From Ananas comosus (lineage: Eukaryota; Streptophyta; Magnoliopsida; Poales; Bromeliaceae): DNA of 64,000 nucleotides. Shown one piece after another: positions 52,411 to 63,822 of the stretch (positions within the stretch are counted from its first letter, which is position 1; the number at the start of each line of letters is the position of its first letter). The notes beneath the pieces are model-generated. The model was not told the DNA's origin, did not search any database, and saw only the letters and a list, made by a program, of their open reading frames with translations. A program made the translations under genes and the position numbers. The stretch covers positions 8,272,396 through 8,336,395 of the forward strand of contig NC_033632.1 in assembly GCF_001540865.1 (NCBI RefSeq), in the 5' to 3' direction.

Positions 52411-53294
52411 GATTCTACAGTTTCAGAGAAGAGGCATAGACTAACGAAAAATTTGAAGTGGTCAAGAAAGCGTAAGTGGGGGAAAAAGAATGAGGTAGTC
52501 ATCGATCCAAATTTGAGAAGAGCTGTAGCAGGAGATGTCGTGCCCTTTGTCACGGAGATGGGGGTAGTTCTTCGACAGTATGCAGTGCTGTCAAATAAAA
52601 GGTGGAGGGAAGTATCAGATCATATCAAACAAAAAATGTTTGATGATTTAGTCGTAAGTAAACTATAAATAAATATATGTTATATGTTATATGAACTTCT
52701 TTAGAAATATTCTAATTTTGGTTGCAACTTTAAATTTGCAACAGGAAAAATATAATGGCATAGGGAATCAAAAAGAGAATGTATTTGATCACCTCAAAAA
52801 GATGTATCGAGATTGGCGACATCGTCTCCATCTTTATTATTTGCGTTTTGAAAGTGACGAGGATAGACTGCGTAAGGTTCCAGAATTTGTTGCAGATAGT
52901 GATTGGGCCTATTTAGTCGAGTATTTTGGCTCAGAAGAGTTTAAGGTTACTTCATGAAATTCTAATGTTTATATAAGTATTGCTAATTAATTTAAGCATG
53001 TATATTAATCAAATATATATATTTTAATGCAGCGCATGTCGGCTCGTAACAAACGAAATCGAGCCAAACAAGGAGCAGCTACCATTAAGGGTAGAACATC
53101 ATTTGGTAAAATTAGATATGCAATGGTACGAGTTTTGATTATTGTAGTCCTTTCTATAGTGTTTTGAGTGTTTATTTTATTATCAATTGTTTTGATTAAT
53201 TGCGAGCATTTTACAGAGAGATCCCGTCAGTCAAGCGGAGCCTAAGATGACTGGCGAAATATTTCCTGTACGATTTATCGATATGTGCAAATGA
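52411..53294 (+). CDS. TNPA-like protein (plant En/Spm Transposase_24 domain), 5' part unresolved
   Basis: Four exons read in phase: to 52653 (donor GTAAGT), 52745-52945, 53033-53125 and 53217-53294 with TGA at 53292-53294. The product reads KRHRLTKNLKWSRKRKWGKK, then DPNLRRAVAGDVVPFVTEMG, RWREVSDHIKQKMFDDL, then EKYNG, LKKMYRDWRHRLHLYYLRFE, DSDWAYLVEYFGSEEFK, RMSARNKRNRAKQGAATIKG, RTSFGKIR and PKMTGEIFP. WxxLVxYxxSxExxxxSxxNKxNRxKQ followed by a G(R/T)xSFxxxR block is the hallmark of the plant Ptta/En-Spm family, proteins thought to bind the subterminal repeats. The first exon is open back to at least 52411; I cannot place the start ATG, and upstream exons may exist. The exons shown have no stops. 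Confidence 0.78.
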
Positions 53295-53599
53295 AACTCC
53301 AGCATGTAATGCACAGATGGAATACAACTTGCATACAAAATACTCACTGTGAATGACGGATTCATGAATGATCTCTATGTCAAAACCAAGTAAAAACTAA
53401 AATTAATGTATACCATATTGCTCTAAAGTACAGTTTGATCATCTAGCTGTTAATCCTAGAGAATCTTTTGGGCTATTTCTTTGTTGAACATCTAAGTAGA
53501 AGAGATTGCTATTTAGGCAACACAACTAAAATGTAAATTATGGAATGAAAACCAAATACCTTATTCTTTGATACATGTATTAATAGGTGCTATATACTT
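53295..53599. other. 3' flank of the TNPA-like gene
   Basis: AT-rich, probably 3' UTR and spacer of the CACTA transcript; no other feature seen. Confidence 0.4.
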
Positions 53600-53785
53600 A
53601 GGGCCGGTAAACGAGCGAGCCGGCTCGCGTTCGACTCGTGTTCGGCTCGATATTCGGCTCGCTCGAGCTCGACTCGAAATTGAATGAGCCGAGCTTGAAC
53701 AAAATAAAAGGCTCGAAATTCATTTCAAGCCGAGCTTGAGTATTACTCGGCTCGTTCGAATTAGACTCGAAAAGCTCAAAAAGCT

Positions 53786-53829
<44 letters not shown>

Positions 53830-54470
53830 TTTGTAAATATAATGTATTTTAATTATATATAGGCTTTAATTTAATTTGGACTATTATTGTTTGCCCATAA
53901 AATAAACCCAACAAGTACAACCGTGCAATTGAGCCCAACTCCAAATTTACATAACAGACTCTCTTTTTCAGACTTTCACTGTTGCACATAATCTTAAAAC
54001 ATGATAACATTCAAATTCTCAAATCCCTATTTTTTTTCCCCTCTCTCTCTCTCTCGTTCTCCCTCAGACCCTCACCCAGTCAGGCAGTCACCCTAGCTCA
54101 CATTTCTTGCAATTATTTTGTATTTTGAACTATTGAACATGTTGCATCAAATTGTAGGTAATGTTATATAAAAATTAAACTATTTATTATATAATGTCGA
54201 GAATTTCAATAGGCTCGTTTAGAGCTCGAGCTCGGCTCGACTCGAAATTAGGCTTGTTCGAGCTCGGCTCGAATTAATTTCAAGCCGAGCTTGAGCCTAG
54301 ATTTAGGCTCGAAATTAATTTCAAGCCGAATTTGAGCTGACATAAGCTCGCTCGAGCTCGGCTCGAATTAATTTCAAGCCGAGCTTGAGCCTAGATTTAG
54401 GCTCGAAATTAATTTCAAGCCGAATTTGAGCTAACATAAGCTCGCTCAAGCTCGGATCGTTTCCACCCCT
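53600..54470. mobile_element. hAT-like non-autonomous element with GAGCTCG-rich body
   Basis: Ends AGGGCCGGTAAACGA (left) and, read inwards, AGGGGTGGAAACGA (right) form imperfect terminal repeats of the AGGGGTGNAAACGA type common in plant hAT MITEs. Flanks CTATATACTTA and ATATATACTAAG resemble each other, consistent with an eroded 8-bp duplication. The body contains many GGCTCG / CGAGCC motifs, a (TA)n tract at 53790-53826, and a roughly 95-base direct repeat (about 54240-54450) with TTAATTTCAAGCCGA. Nested in the CACTA element. No coding. Confidence 0.7.
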
Positions 54471-55324
54471 ATATATACTAAGACATGCTCTCTTTGAAAC
54501 ATTAGCTTAATCGCATATTTTCCTACATTTTCTGGTTTTAGATCGTTCAAAATTAGCCCCAGGAATTACTTTTCGTCGTCTCTCCGCAATGCTAGAGGAA
54601 GCTACAATTCTTCTTCAGATTCATATTACTTTCTAAATTCGACATTAATCTACTGATTTTTGGTTTGGTGAGTCAATGAAAGATGCACATGCTATGGACT
54701 TTTAGGAGAGTTCGGTAAAAGAGATATTGGGTTTGGTATTATTCTTGACTTAGGTGTTGTAAAGCAATACTGCATGACTGCTAATTTTATTGGATTTAGT
54801 TTTCTTTTCATCAAAGGTAGTGCGCAATTAGTGTGAATGATTAGTGGATCTATGCAAATTAAATCTTTCCTCATGCTATTGCTGGCTTTAGCCTTGTAAT
54901 GTTTGTCTCTTATTTAAAGTTTACTTAGTTAAAAAGGAGATGATTATAATTTCTTATCGAGGTTTTCTAAATTATCTATATTTTGCAGATTATGATACAC
55001 TCGGATGCTCCAAGTCTAAGTGAGATGTTTTGAGATGGATCAAAGGGAGATGTTCTATCTACTCGTATCAACTGAGACTTCGAATGCTTTTTTATCTTCC
55101 ATGACTGACTAGTAGTTTTTAGTTTATTTTCTTCTAAATTGAACTTATGTTGTGAGTTGGCAACTTGTTGGATTTCAGTTTTGTTTTTTTATTTTCGTTG
55201 ATATTGTTGGAGAAACTAATATATGACATTATTTTGAAGTGATTTGTTATGTTGGAGTTTTGTTTGAATGCGTTTTTGCTTATGATTTTTATTATCTTAT
55301 TAATATGTATTTGTATATGAACAT
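54471..55324. other. CACTA interior, no gene seen
   Basis: AT-rich DNA between the MITE and the right subterminal array. Short frames have no motifs. A later exon of the TNPA-like transcript cannot be excluded. Confidence 0.35.
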
Positions 55325-55870
55325 TTGGTGGTAAAAAATAACACTATCGAAGGTAAATATAATTTGTCGCCACCAAATACTATATTTAGTGGCGACAAAT
55401 TTTTGCCACCAAATGTTATCTTTAGTGGCGACATATATTTGCCAACAAATGAAACACATTTAGTGGCGACAAATATTTGGCACCAAATAAAACACATTTA
55501 GTGGCGACAAGTATTTGCCATTAAATGATATATTTAGTGGCAACTAATATTTGCCATCAATTGTCTTCTTTAGTGGCGACAAATATTTGCCACCTAAAGT
55601 TGAACATTGGTGGCAATAAGTAGTTGCCACCAAATCCTAGCAATTGGTGAAGACATTTTGTCGCCACCGAATGATACCCCTTTAGTGGCGACTATTGTCG
55701 CCACAAAAAGTTACATTTAAAGTGGTAAAATATATATTTCGCCACTGATTCATTCGCCGGCGGGATCTATTGCGGCAACATGTGGGGACAAAAATTGTCG
55801 CCACTATAGACATTTGGCGGCGATATTTTGTATATTCGGTGGCGACTTAAGTCGCCACCGAAAGATAGTT
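55325..55870. repeat. Right subterminal repeat array of the CACTA element
   Basis: About a dozen units of the form TTTAGTGGCGACAAATATTTG, with TTGCCACCAAAT alternating, spaced about 35-45 bases. It is denser than the left array. Confidence 0.88.
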
Positions 55871-55971
55871 ATCTTGTAGTGCACTAAGATACCAACTGTC
55901 CCTAGCACAGGTGACAAAGGACTTGGTGGTTGGTATTCGAGGTTTCAAGTTCGAATCATAATTGATTCACG

Positions 55972-56363
55972 GGCTTTTTTTGCATTTAGTCCTCTGATAA
56001 ATTTTTATTTTAAAAACAGCCCTGTCAAAATTTAATTTGCAAAAATGGCCTTAGGCCTGCCACGCAGGCACCACGTCAGCACCACGCGGGCGGGGCCAGG
56101 GCCAATGTGTTAAGTTAAACACGGTGAACCATTCACCGTGTTTAGACACGGTGACTGGTTCACCGTGTTTACTACGTATATTTTATATGTTGAAAAAAGG
56201 AATAGGAAGTAGGGATGTCAATAGATATGGATATCCGAAATATTATTCGAACCCTAACCCGAATAAATTATATATATATATATATATAATATATATATAT
56301 TAATAATATTATATACCGCGAATAAATTATATATATATATATAATGTATATATATATACCCGC

Positions 56364-56402
<39 letters not shown>

Positions 56403-56517
56403 AATGATTTATATTTATTATTTATCATAATATATTAAATATTTAACCAGCTGGATTGACAGATTCTAAGGAACGGTTAAATATTTTATATATTGTATAA
56501 ATAAATAAAATAATTTG

Positions 56518-56574
<57 letters not shown>

Positions 56575-56895
56575 TACTATATATTATTTATTCGACTTTG
56601 CGGTTCGGATAATATTCGGATATCGCATACCTATTGACATCCGTACTCGCCTATTTCCTCTTTCAATATATAAAATATACCGTAGTAAACAGCTGTAACG
56701 CATTCACCAATGTCTAAACAACGAGTGAACTGTTCCCCGTGTTTAAAACTGACAAAATTAGCTGCTGAGCCCCGCCCAATGGCCTGACGTGGCGCCTGCG
56801 TGGGCAGGCAGGCCCATTTTTAGCCACAAATTAAATTTTAAGAAGACTATTTTAAAAATACAAAAATTGCCAAAGGGCTATATGCAAAAAAAGTC
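55972..56895. mobile_element. Foldback/MULE-like element with long inverted arms
   Basis: Left arm 55972 to about 56250 and right arm about 56600-56895 are inverted copies: GGCTTTTTTTGC...CTGCCACGCAGGCACCACGTC on one side and its complement near 56785-56895 on the other. The left arm contains four alternating AACACGGTGA / TTCACCGTGTT motifs (56117-56180). The centre is mostly (TA)n microsatellite (56265-56400, 56520-56572). Flanks ATTGATTCA and ATTGAATTCA are similar, compatible with an eroded 9-10-bp duplication. Another copy of one arm is at 48262. Confidence 0.72.
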
Positions 56896-57361
56896 ATTGA
56901 ATTCAGCAGTTTCCGAACCTAAGTTTAATTTCTGAAAAAAAAAACAAAGCCGGTGAAACATGCTACCTTTCTCGTCTCTCAAAAAAAAAAAAAAAACAAA
57001 TCTCTAGAATCGTAATAATATGAATGTGCACTAGACATTGATAAATATGTTATAATAATACAGAGGCCATTTGGTTCACATATTTGTAATACTCAAGAAT
57101 ATGTTTGTATTTAATTTTATTTTTTTTTGAGAGATAGGTAGGGAACTCTTAACCCCGTTCAGTTTATTTCATATATAAATAAGACTTAGCCTAGAAATGT
57201 AATTAACCTAGATTTCGCAACTTTGGATCTCGAGTACCAATTGGACCAGAGCCCTTTGCCACTTTGAATCTAGGACCAGTGTATTGTGTATTTAATATGG
57301 ATGAAAAAAATTTTAGCTAGCTTATTAACCCATCTGATGAATTGTTGTTAAAAATTAACTA
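56896..57361. other. Intergenic DNA
   Basis: AT-rich with an A-run at 56980-56997. No feature seen. Confidence 0.45.
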
Positions 57362-57903
57362 GAGTTGAAGCTAGAATACTCTTGATAGTAAACGGGCATT
57401 TTACTATCGAGTTTTTTCGATGATAGAGCTTCCAAAATGACAGATGGCCTCCGTGAACATGATCTATACCACTTAAAGTGTTTAGAAATCAAATTTCAAA
57501 TCTTTTCGACATCATTTGCCTAATGATCAAAGGGTTTCAAAATTTGTAATTTTAATGGTGCATAAGAGACATTTTCTCGTTTAACGGTGTAAAGATATCC
57601 AAATCAATTGAATTTTTGTTAGAAAATTCTTTAAACTATTTAAAACAAGATCTATACTCTTGATCTTGATTACAAGACTCCTATCATCATTTTTTAAAGA
57701 ATATTCATTTTCAACCATTCATTTTCTGTTCACTAGATGGATAAAAGAACAATATCGAAAGTGCGTAAAATTTGATTTCTAGATAGTTTAAGTGGTATAG
57801 ATCATGTTCAACAGAGCTGATCGTAAATTTGGAAGCTCTATCATCGAAAACAACTCGATAGTAAAATGCTCCGTTTACTATCGAGAGTATTCTAGCTCAA
57901 CTC
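57362..57903. mobile_element. MITE with about 150-bp inverted arms
   Basis: Left end GAGTTGAAGCTAGAATACTC and right end (read inwards) GAGTTGAGCTAGAATACTC match. The arms continue through TATCGAGTTG/TTTTCGATGATAGAGCTTCC and ATGATCTATACCACTTAAA. The flanks AAATTAACTA (57352-57361) and AAATTAATAT (57904-57913) agree in the first seven bases, consistent with an eroded duplication. No coding. Confidence 0.8.
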
Positions 57904-59214
57904 AAATTAATATATTCTTATCAATAGACTACTGATATTTTAATCAAATATTAAAATGAGAATACCTCTTAATTCATAGAAATATAGTATTTCTTCTATC
58001 TGAGAATTCATAATAATTTAAATATTTTTAATAAAAATATAAAAAAATATTAGAATATTACAAACCTTGAAGAAAACATAGCCCAAATCGTAATGCCATG
58101 TCAAAATTCTATTCCAAAGGATTCCTTGCTCTGAGACAGGTTTCAGTAACTACAATATTTGAACATGATCCCTGCCGTCCAAATTGATTTGAATATTGCA
58201 CATTCATACCAACCTAATTAAAATTTAAGTCTACTTCCCGTCTAATTTAATTTTCAAAAAAGACTGCGGAAAATTTTTAAAATTTAAGAGTAACCTAATT
58301 AAAATTCAAGTCGACTTCACGCAAGAAATTAAATTTTCAAAAATAATATAGTCGCCTAAGTAAAATTTATTATATTAACTTGCGAAATAACTTAAAATAA
58401 AAAATTTTCAATTAAAAATTTGGCAGGGGCCGCGCGGGCGCGTACCCCCTCTTCCACAAATTACAACGTCCATTCTCCCACTTGGGGAGATGGTAGACCA
58501 GCGCACCCACCAAGTGCAATGTGGACCGCGGGCCTAAGTCATGGGCCTTCTTGATCACCCATTAACCCCATCCAGGTAAGTATGTTTGACGTTGCCCGAA
58601 CGCAACCTTTTAAACCCTCCCCACCTCCTCTCTTACAACTTAAGCTTCCGATGTGGGACTAACTTAAGCGAAGCAGGGAACTCTTGCGCGGACCTGATTC
58701 ACCACATCGTCTCTGGACCGCCCGAAATATTTTAGCTTTTAAGGGAAGTGTTATGTTTTGGTGCCCAAATAAGTTAAGATTGTGTTTTGATTCCACGTAA
58801 AACCATAAAAGGAAAAAAAAAGTTTTATATTTTTTAGCGTTTGATTTATACGAAAAAAAAATAGTTTTTCATTACGGCGGTTTCATTGAAAGAAAAAAAG
58901 AAAAAGGAAAAAACTATAAATAAAAAGTAATACATGTATTCTTTTTTATTTTATATATTATTGGTATATAATAATTATCATACTATATTTATTATTATTA
59001 TAATGTATATTTTATTTATAAATATATTTAAAATATATTATATAATACATATTTAATATCATGTATAATAATATACATTTAATATATAAAATAAAATAAA
59101 TTACTATATATATTTATAACTAATCAAAATATTATATAATATATATATATATATAGAAAATAAAAGTTTATATATATCTATCTATACTCTATACTATACT
59201 ATATATAAAAGCGT
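57904..59214. other. Intergenic DNA with a GC-richer block
   Basis: Mostly AT-rich. A less AT-rich block at 58425-58740 contains GGGGCCGCGCGGGCGCGT and ACTTAAGCTTCCGATGTGGG followed by ACTAACTTAAG. It has no long frame and no motif of a known RNA that I can place; it may be a fragment of another repeat. Confidence 0.35.
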
Positions 59215-59415
59215 ATATTTTTTACGACCATGTATGATCACTTAATTAAAAAAATCTCAAATAAGAATGAACGGTTATGATTAATCTATTAAAAATAGCA
59301 TTATTATCCATCTATAAATCCAATCTTACGAATGGTTGTGTCAATTAAAAATGAACGGTTCATTCTTATTTGAGATTTTTTTAATTAAGTGATCATACAT
59401 GGTCGTAAAAAATAT
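59215..59415. mobile_element. Small MITE with perfect 58-bp inverted arms
   Basis: Bases 59215-59272 (ATATTTTTTACGACCATG onward) are the exact complement of 59358-59415, with an 85-base loop. A direct repeat of CAAATAAGAA and AACGGTTATGATTAATCT follows at 59416-59470, suggesting a second, partial copy next to it. Confidence 0.8.
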
Positions 59416-59571
59416 AGTTTCAAATAAGAACAAACGGTTATGATTAATCTGTTAAAAAATAGCATTCTTATCCAAAAATTTTAATTATAGTAGATAAAAA
59501 TTAAATTTTAAATTTTGAAATAAATATGAATTAAATTTTGATGCCTTTTGTTTAAAACACATATTTAAATT

Positions 59572-59744
59572 TGTGAGACCCCAGATAATCCTATATATGA
59601 GATATAATAGGGCTAAACTCTTAACCCGGCTTAAGCATTTTGGGTGGTAGCAAGGCCCAAGAGGTTAAGAGAGTTAAGCGTGCTAGGACGGGAGTAGTCC
59701 TAGGATGGGTGACCCCAAGCCCCTGGGCAAGTTGGGGCGTCACA
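59572..59744 (+). repeat. Cassandra-like LTR 1 with 5S rRNA-derived segment
   Basis: TGTGAGACCCC...GGGGCGTCACA. From 59672 it reads AGTTAAGCGTGCTAGGACGG, then GAGTAGTC, TAGGATGGGTGACC and CCTGGGCAAGT, in the order of box A, intermediate element and box C of plant 5S rRNA. A five-base insertion splits the box C region. Confidence 0.85.
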
Positions 59745-59746
59745 GA

Positions 59747-59758
59747 TGGTATCAGAGC
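59747..59758 (+). promoter_or_regulatory. Primer-binding site of the Cassandra-like element
   Basis: TGGTATCAGAGC, two bases after LTR 1. Confidence 0.88.
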
Positions 59759-59904
59759 AATTAACGCGCCGAAGTCGGTGAGATGAGTTCTCGGCTTGAG
59801 CCAGGGTCTTCGGATGACGCTAGCGAGACGAGTGCTCACATTCGCCTGGTACTTGTGAGTCTAGCTGAGCGAAGGACGTCAGGGCGCTTAACAGGAGAGG
59901 AGAT

Positions 59905-60085
59905 TGTTGAGAAAACCGCCAGATAATCCTATATATGAGATATAATAGGGCTTAAAGCGTAACCCGGCTTAGGCATTTTGGGTGCGTGGCAAGGCCCAAG
60001 AGGGTTAAAGAGTTAAGCCGTGCTAAGGACGGGAGTAGTCCTAGATGGGTTGACCCCCAGCTGGGGAAAGTTGTGGGCGTACACA
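59905..60085 (+). repeat. Cassandra-like LTR 2
   Basis: TGTTGAGAAAACCGCC...GGGCGTACACA. It has the same 5S-like order as LTR 1 (GAGTTAAGCCGTGCTAAGGAC, GGGAGTAGTCCTAG, GATGGGTTGACC) with several single-base insertions. Directly preceded by the purine tract. Confidence 0.82.
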
Positions 60086-60822
60086 GAAACTGACGCACAA
60101 CACGCAATTCAACAGGTTGTTTTGAAAAGTAATGATTGAACCAAAGAAACTGAACCATTGGTTAGGTTGACCCTTAGGAAGACTTAACGGTTATAGGTCA
60201 CGTGCGGGTTTGGGGCTTGTCGGTCCGGGTGTGGCATTCGAGTTTGGTTAACTCGAAGTGCTGATTTCTGTATGTGTTTACGGTGTTGCACAAGCTAGTG
60301 TCTAAGTCAGGGAGTAGGTGGTGGTGTACTTCTTGGACGATCGAGTGGTGGGGTGAGTTAACCAGGTGTAGCCATTCCTGTCAGGTGGGGCCTTGAAAGA
60401 CCAATGATCTGGGCCTAGGCGAGTTACTCATGACTGGCCAGACGGCCAGGCCACTCTCTCTACTTAGGACACGAGAGACTACTGGAGATGTCTCTAACGG
60501 AGACGGTGCTAATAGACCAGTACGGTTCGACTGTCAGTGGTGCTACGAGGGTGTAGGCCCAGGTTTGGATTGCGGTCGGTTTCAATCGCGCCTGTGGCAT
60601 GTGTTAGTATTGCTCTGCGCCAGATCCTTGGGGTAGGTTGTGATGCCCTACTACTCATCCTTGGATTGCTGATTGGAATCATCGGTTCGGATCTTTCGAC
60701 CTTTACCATCGTTCATTCTTCCTCTACCAGAGGGTCGGATTGACACAAGGTTTTGGTGTCAGGTACCTGTTATACATACCATCGGTATGCGATTCGTTCT
60801 AACACCGTAAATTGGTGTGTTG
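60086..60822 (+). other. Internal sequence between LTR 2 and the nested LTR
   Basis: GC-balanced sequence with no primer-binding site after LTR 2 and no coding motif. The frames at 60430-60743 have no recognisable domain. Confidence 0.4.
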
Positions 60823-63414
60823 TGTTAGAGAACGCCGGGAATTTTGCTGAGGCTGTGGTCGACAGCTTAGATAGTGTCGGGTCAAGTCGGGTCCGCGTTG
60901 GCGCGAAGTGGACGCCAAACGGGCCCTTGTGGGAACTGAGAGCAGGCGTGTTATCTTTGAAGATGGTGCGAAATAGCCAAGATTTTCAGTGAGCTGTACG
61001 GTACACTTTGACAGGTAATGGTGCTGTTTGACTTTTTTCCTCTCTAGTCTGTCAGCCACTTTCCCTTTAACCTTAGAGCAGGGAGAGAGAGGGGGGAGGG
61101 CTTCGTCTCCTCTGGGCTGTGCTTCTTCTCTTCCCGCTGGCTGAGTAGAGGGGTGGAGAGTCAAGGGAGAAGCTCAAGCTTCGTCGACACGCGCCGCGGA
61201 GCGGATCGAGGGTGCTTTCAAATTGTGACGCTTGCGAGGAGAGCGGCGCGACTGCTGTGCCCTTACCATCCTCTGACGTGCGTGCTGCTCGCTAGGGCGT
61301 TGTACGAGGTGATAGGCCCCGAAATCCCTTCAGTTCTTCAAACTACTCCACTTTATCGAGCCTTCTCTGCTGCTGCTCGCCTGATTCCAGTGTCGACTGT
61401 TGGCGTTTCTGGCTTGATGTCTCTTGTGTACGAGCGTCGAATCGCGGTGATTTCTGCGTCATTGGATCCGGGACTGTCGAGCACGAATCAGAGATCCTAC
61501 TTGCCGATTTGGAGAAGGTTTTGCCCTGGTAGAAACCCTTTTTACTGAGCTGCCTGTTTGCCGAGCAGATTGAATTGCTGAACCGTAGTTTCCAGCGTCA
61601 CGAGCTCATTTTTGGCTTTCTCTGCGTAGTGGGACTGATCGGAATTCAGGCGATAACTTGATTTATAGATTCGCGGGCTTTCGAGACGAAGAATTCTGAG
61701 CGCCAAGATTGATTTTAGATGAGTTTATCTGCTCGAAAACCTAGTCCGTATTGCGCTGCTGTTTTGTCGAGCAGAATCTGAGGGTTGATCCTGCAGATCC
61801 TCAGCGTCGGCCTTCGGTACTTCGGCTCGTGCGCGGACGTAGGAAGCGATCGGATCCGCCGACGAATCAGGGTTTGCTGGATTCCTAGAACTGCGGAAGT
61901 AATCCACAGAGTCAAGCTGCTGGATTTGGAAAGGTACCGCTTGATTGCGATTTAAAGGTTTCTCAGCCACTTGTTTTTCGGACAGTTTCGTGATTGAGTC
62001 ATCCCATGGTCTTATTTTTCCGCCACAGGTTGGGATTCCGGTTTTGAAGCGGGACGCGGTGGCGTTTTCGCGCCGGATCGCCACTCTCTCCTCGTGTGCC
62101 AGGAGATTTAGCGACTCGACGGTGGTGAATCATCGCTTTTCATCCTAAAGCGCTAATAGTCGACAAGTATAATCCAGCTTTTACTAGTATCATGATAGAT
62201 CGAATACTCAATGGATGCATAGTAGTTTAAGATCTGAGTTTTGAACTGTTTAGCAAGTATTTAAATTAAAATCTTGGACGTGGACTTGACTTAGGAGAAA
62301 ACGCAACGCGTTTTGAATCGTCATTTGTATTTACACCTACAGATTTACTCTAGGACGTACTGTGCAGGTATCGTCGCGGTGGGAAGTGTGAACGGATACC
62401 CAGGGTAGTGTAGCTTATTTCCGACGCCTCGTGCTGTGGATCCGAGCTTTGTTACACGTAGAGTCAACCCGTTTGTGTTGTCGGGACTCAGTCGCGGGGG
62501 TTGACGGTGGGCCAGATTCGTTTTGGTTACAGATTGTGCCAAGGGCACTGAGGTATATGGTGTTAGACCCTGTTTATTTGAATTATTGCCTGTGAGAGCT
62601 TGATTGAGCTTCGACAGAGATACGCTTGCTATACTCGGTTGGTTCGCCGCCCACGAGTGGCGCTCCGGAGTTGGCTTAGTGGTTTGCGTTGGTGTCGGCT
62701 GTGTCCTAAGTTTTTGGACTCGCTCCTCCCACTAAGCTACCCCAGGGGTAGTTGTTAGTCGTAGTTCGACAGGCGGACGGCGTGTATCACAGTCTCCCAC
62801 GTAAAATGGGTCAGTTTTTATTGTGTTCTACGAGGGTTGTACTAGAGCAGGATAGCATAGTGGTATCTAGGCCTGTGAGTGTTTCCAGCTTTTCCTCACT
62901 TTTCTTCTTACCCTGTAGACTTAGTGGGTTACCGGATGAGGTTTTAGGGCGGCACCCCACTGAGGACTACTTATTTTTAGCATAGTTCTCGACGCCCCTT
63001 TCTTCCACCGTGTCGCAGGTCCTTCGGTCCTCGACTGGCTGCTCTTCTGAGGCGGATCCGCGGCAAGGGCGTCGGCGAGCTAGGAGCCCTTTCCCGACTG
63101 AGTGTGGCTGAGTTTAGCAGTTTTTCCGCCCTACTGCAGGTAGTGTGCTCGTGTTTTGGGAGCTCATGTTAACATATTTGTGAACTCGTTGGAGCGAGTG
63201 CTTTTGTTTATACGAGATTTGTATGTATATGACATAGACTCGTTCTTTCTCTACCTGTTCAGTTTGTTTTAGTTTCTAGCTCTAAACGCACTTGTTTCGT
63301 AAGCCCTTGGTGTGTTGTACAGGTACTGCTATGCCATTCGTATACAGGAAAAATTTCTTGTATACGGCGATTTTGTCGGGCGTGCCCGGTGATCGTGCCA
63401 ATCCGGGCGTGACA
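60823..63414 (+). repeat. Chromovirus-like solo LTR, about 2.6 kb, nested in the Cassandra-like unit
   Basis: The right end is clear: CGTGCCCGGTGATCG then CCAATCCGGGCGTGACA at 63414, the same U5-type tail as the other LTRs. A CCGGAGTTGG block and a GGATCCGCGGCAAGGGCGTC block occur in the same order as in the RE4 LTRs. The left end is inferred from TGTTAGAGAACG at 60823; TTGTG occurs at both edges but overlaps this start, so the duplication is uncertain. There is no primer-binding site after it. Confidence 0.55.
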
Positions 63415-63651
63415 TTGTGGTTAGTTGTAGTTGGTGAATCAGGTTTCGTCTAGATTCGAGATATTCACACGGTATTGTCGAATTCTCGGAGCTTTGAATT
63501 ATAGCTCGCTTGAGGTGGCGAAAATCGGTTAGCAGAACCTTTGTTCTAGAGCTGCAGTTGTTACGTGCGCGGCTTAGTTGTCGCTAGAGCTTGCGGATAT
63601 GTGAAAATTATAGACTCCCGTGAGTCGGTTCAGGGCGTAAGAGGGGGAGAT
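63415..63651 (+). other. Internal sequence before LTR 3 with purine tract
   Basis: 237 bases ending in AAGAGGGGGAGAT, a purine tract directly before LTR 3. No coding. Confidence 0.55.
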
Positions 63652-63822
63652 TGTGAGCCCCTGTAGTCCTAAAATAAGATATATATAGGGCAAAACTTTT
63701 AACCGGCTTAAAGCATTTTGGTGTGGTGGCTAGACCCAAGGGTTTAAGAGAGTTAAGAGTGTGGCTAGGCGGGAGTAGTCGCTAGGATGGCGTGATCCCC
63801 TGGGTAAGTCCGGGGCGTCACA
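63652..63822 (+). repeat. Cassandra-like LTR 3
   Basis: TGTGAGCCCCTGTAGTCC...GGGGCGTCACA. The 5S-like part reads GAGTTAAGAGTGTGGC, GGGAGTAGTCGC, TAGGATGGCGTGATCC and CCTGGGTAAGTCC; its box C is closer to the plant consensus spacing than in LTR 1. Confidence 0.82.

Larger units (their letters stand above)
47736..55881. mobile_element. CACTA (En/Spm) transposon, 8.1 kb, with 3-bp target duplication
   Basis: Ends are CACTACAAGA inwards on both sides (47736 and 55881). Both flanks are CAC (47733-47735, 55882-55884), the 3-bp duplication expected for this superfamily. Subterminal arrays of GTGGCGAC / GTCGCCAC-type units lie at 47755-48180 and 55325-55870. Inside are a TNPA-like gene on the plus strand (52411-53294), a captured CRM-domain exon on the minus strand (51090-51220) and other nested repeats. 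No catalytic transposase (TNPD, Transposase_21 type) is visible, so this copy probably depends on another element. Confidence 0.93.

Noticed and set aside
58430..58740. Possible structured RNA gene in the GC-richer block
   Set aside because: No tRNA, snRNA or rRNA motif could be matched and no fold was convincing by eye.
59672..59742. A genuine 5S rRNA gene
   Set aside because: Only the 3' half is present, with indels in the box C region, inside LTRs followed by a primer-binding site; it is 5S-derived LTR sequence.
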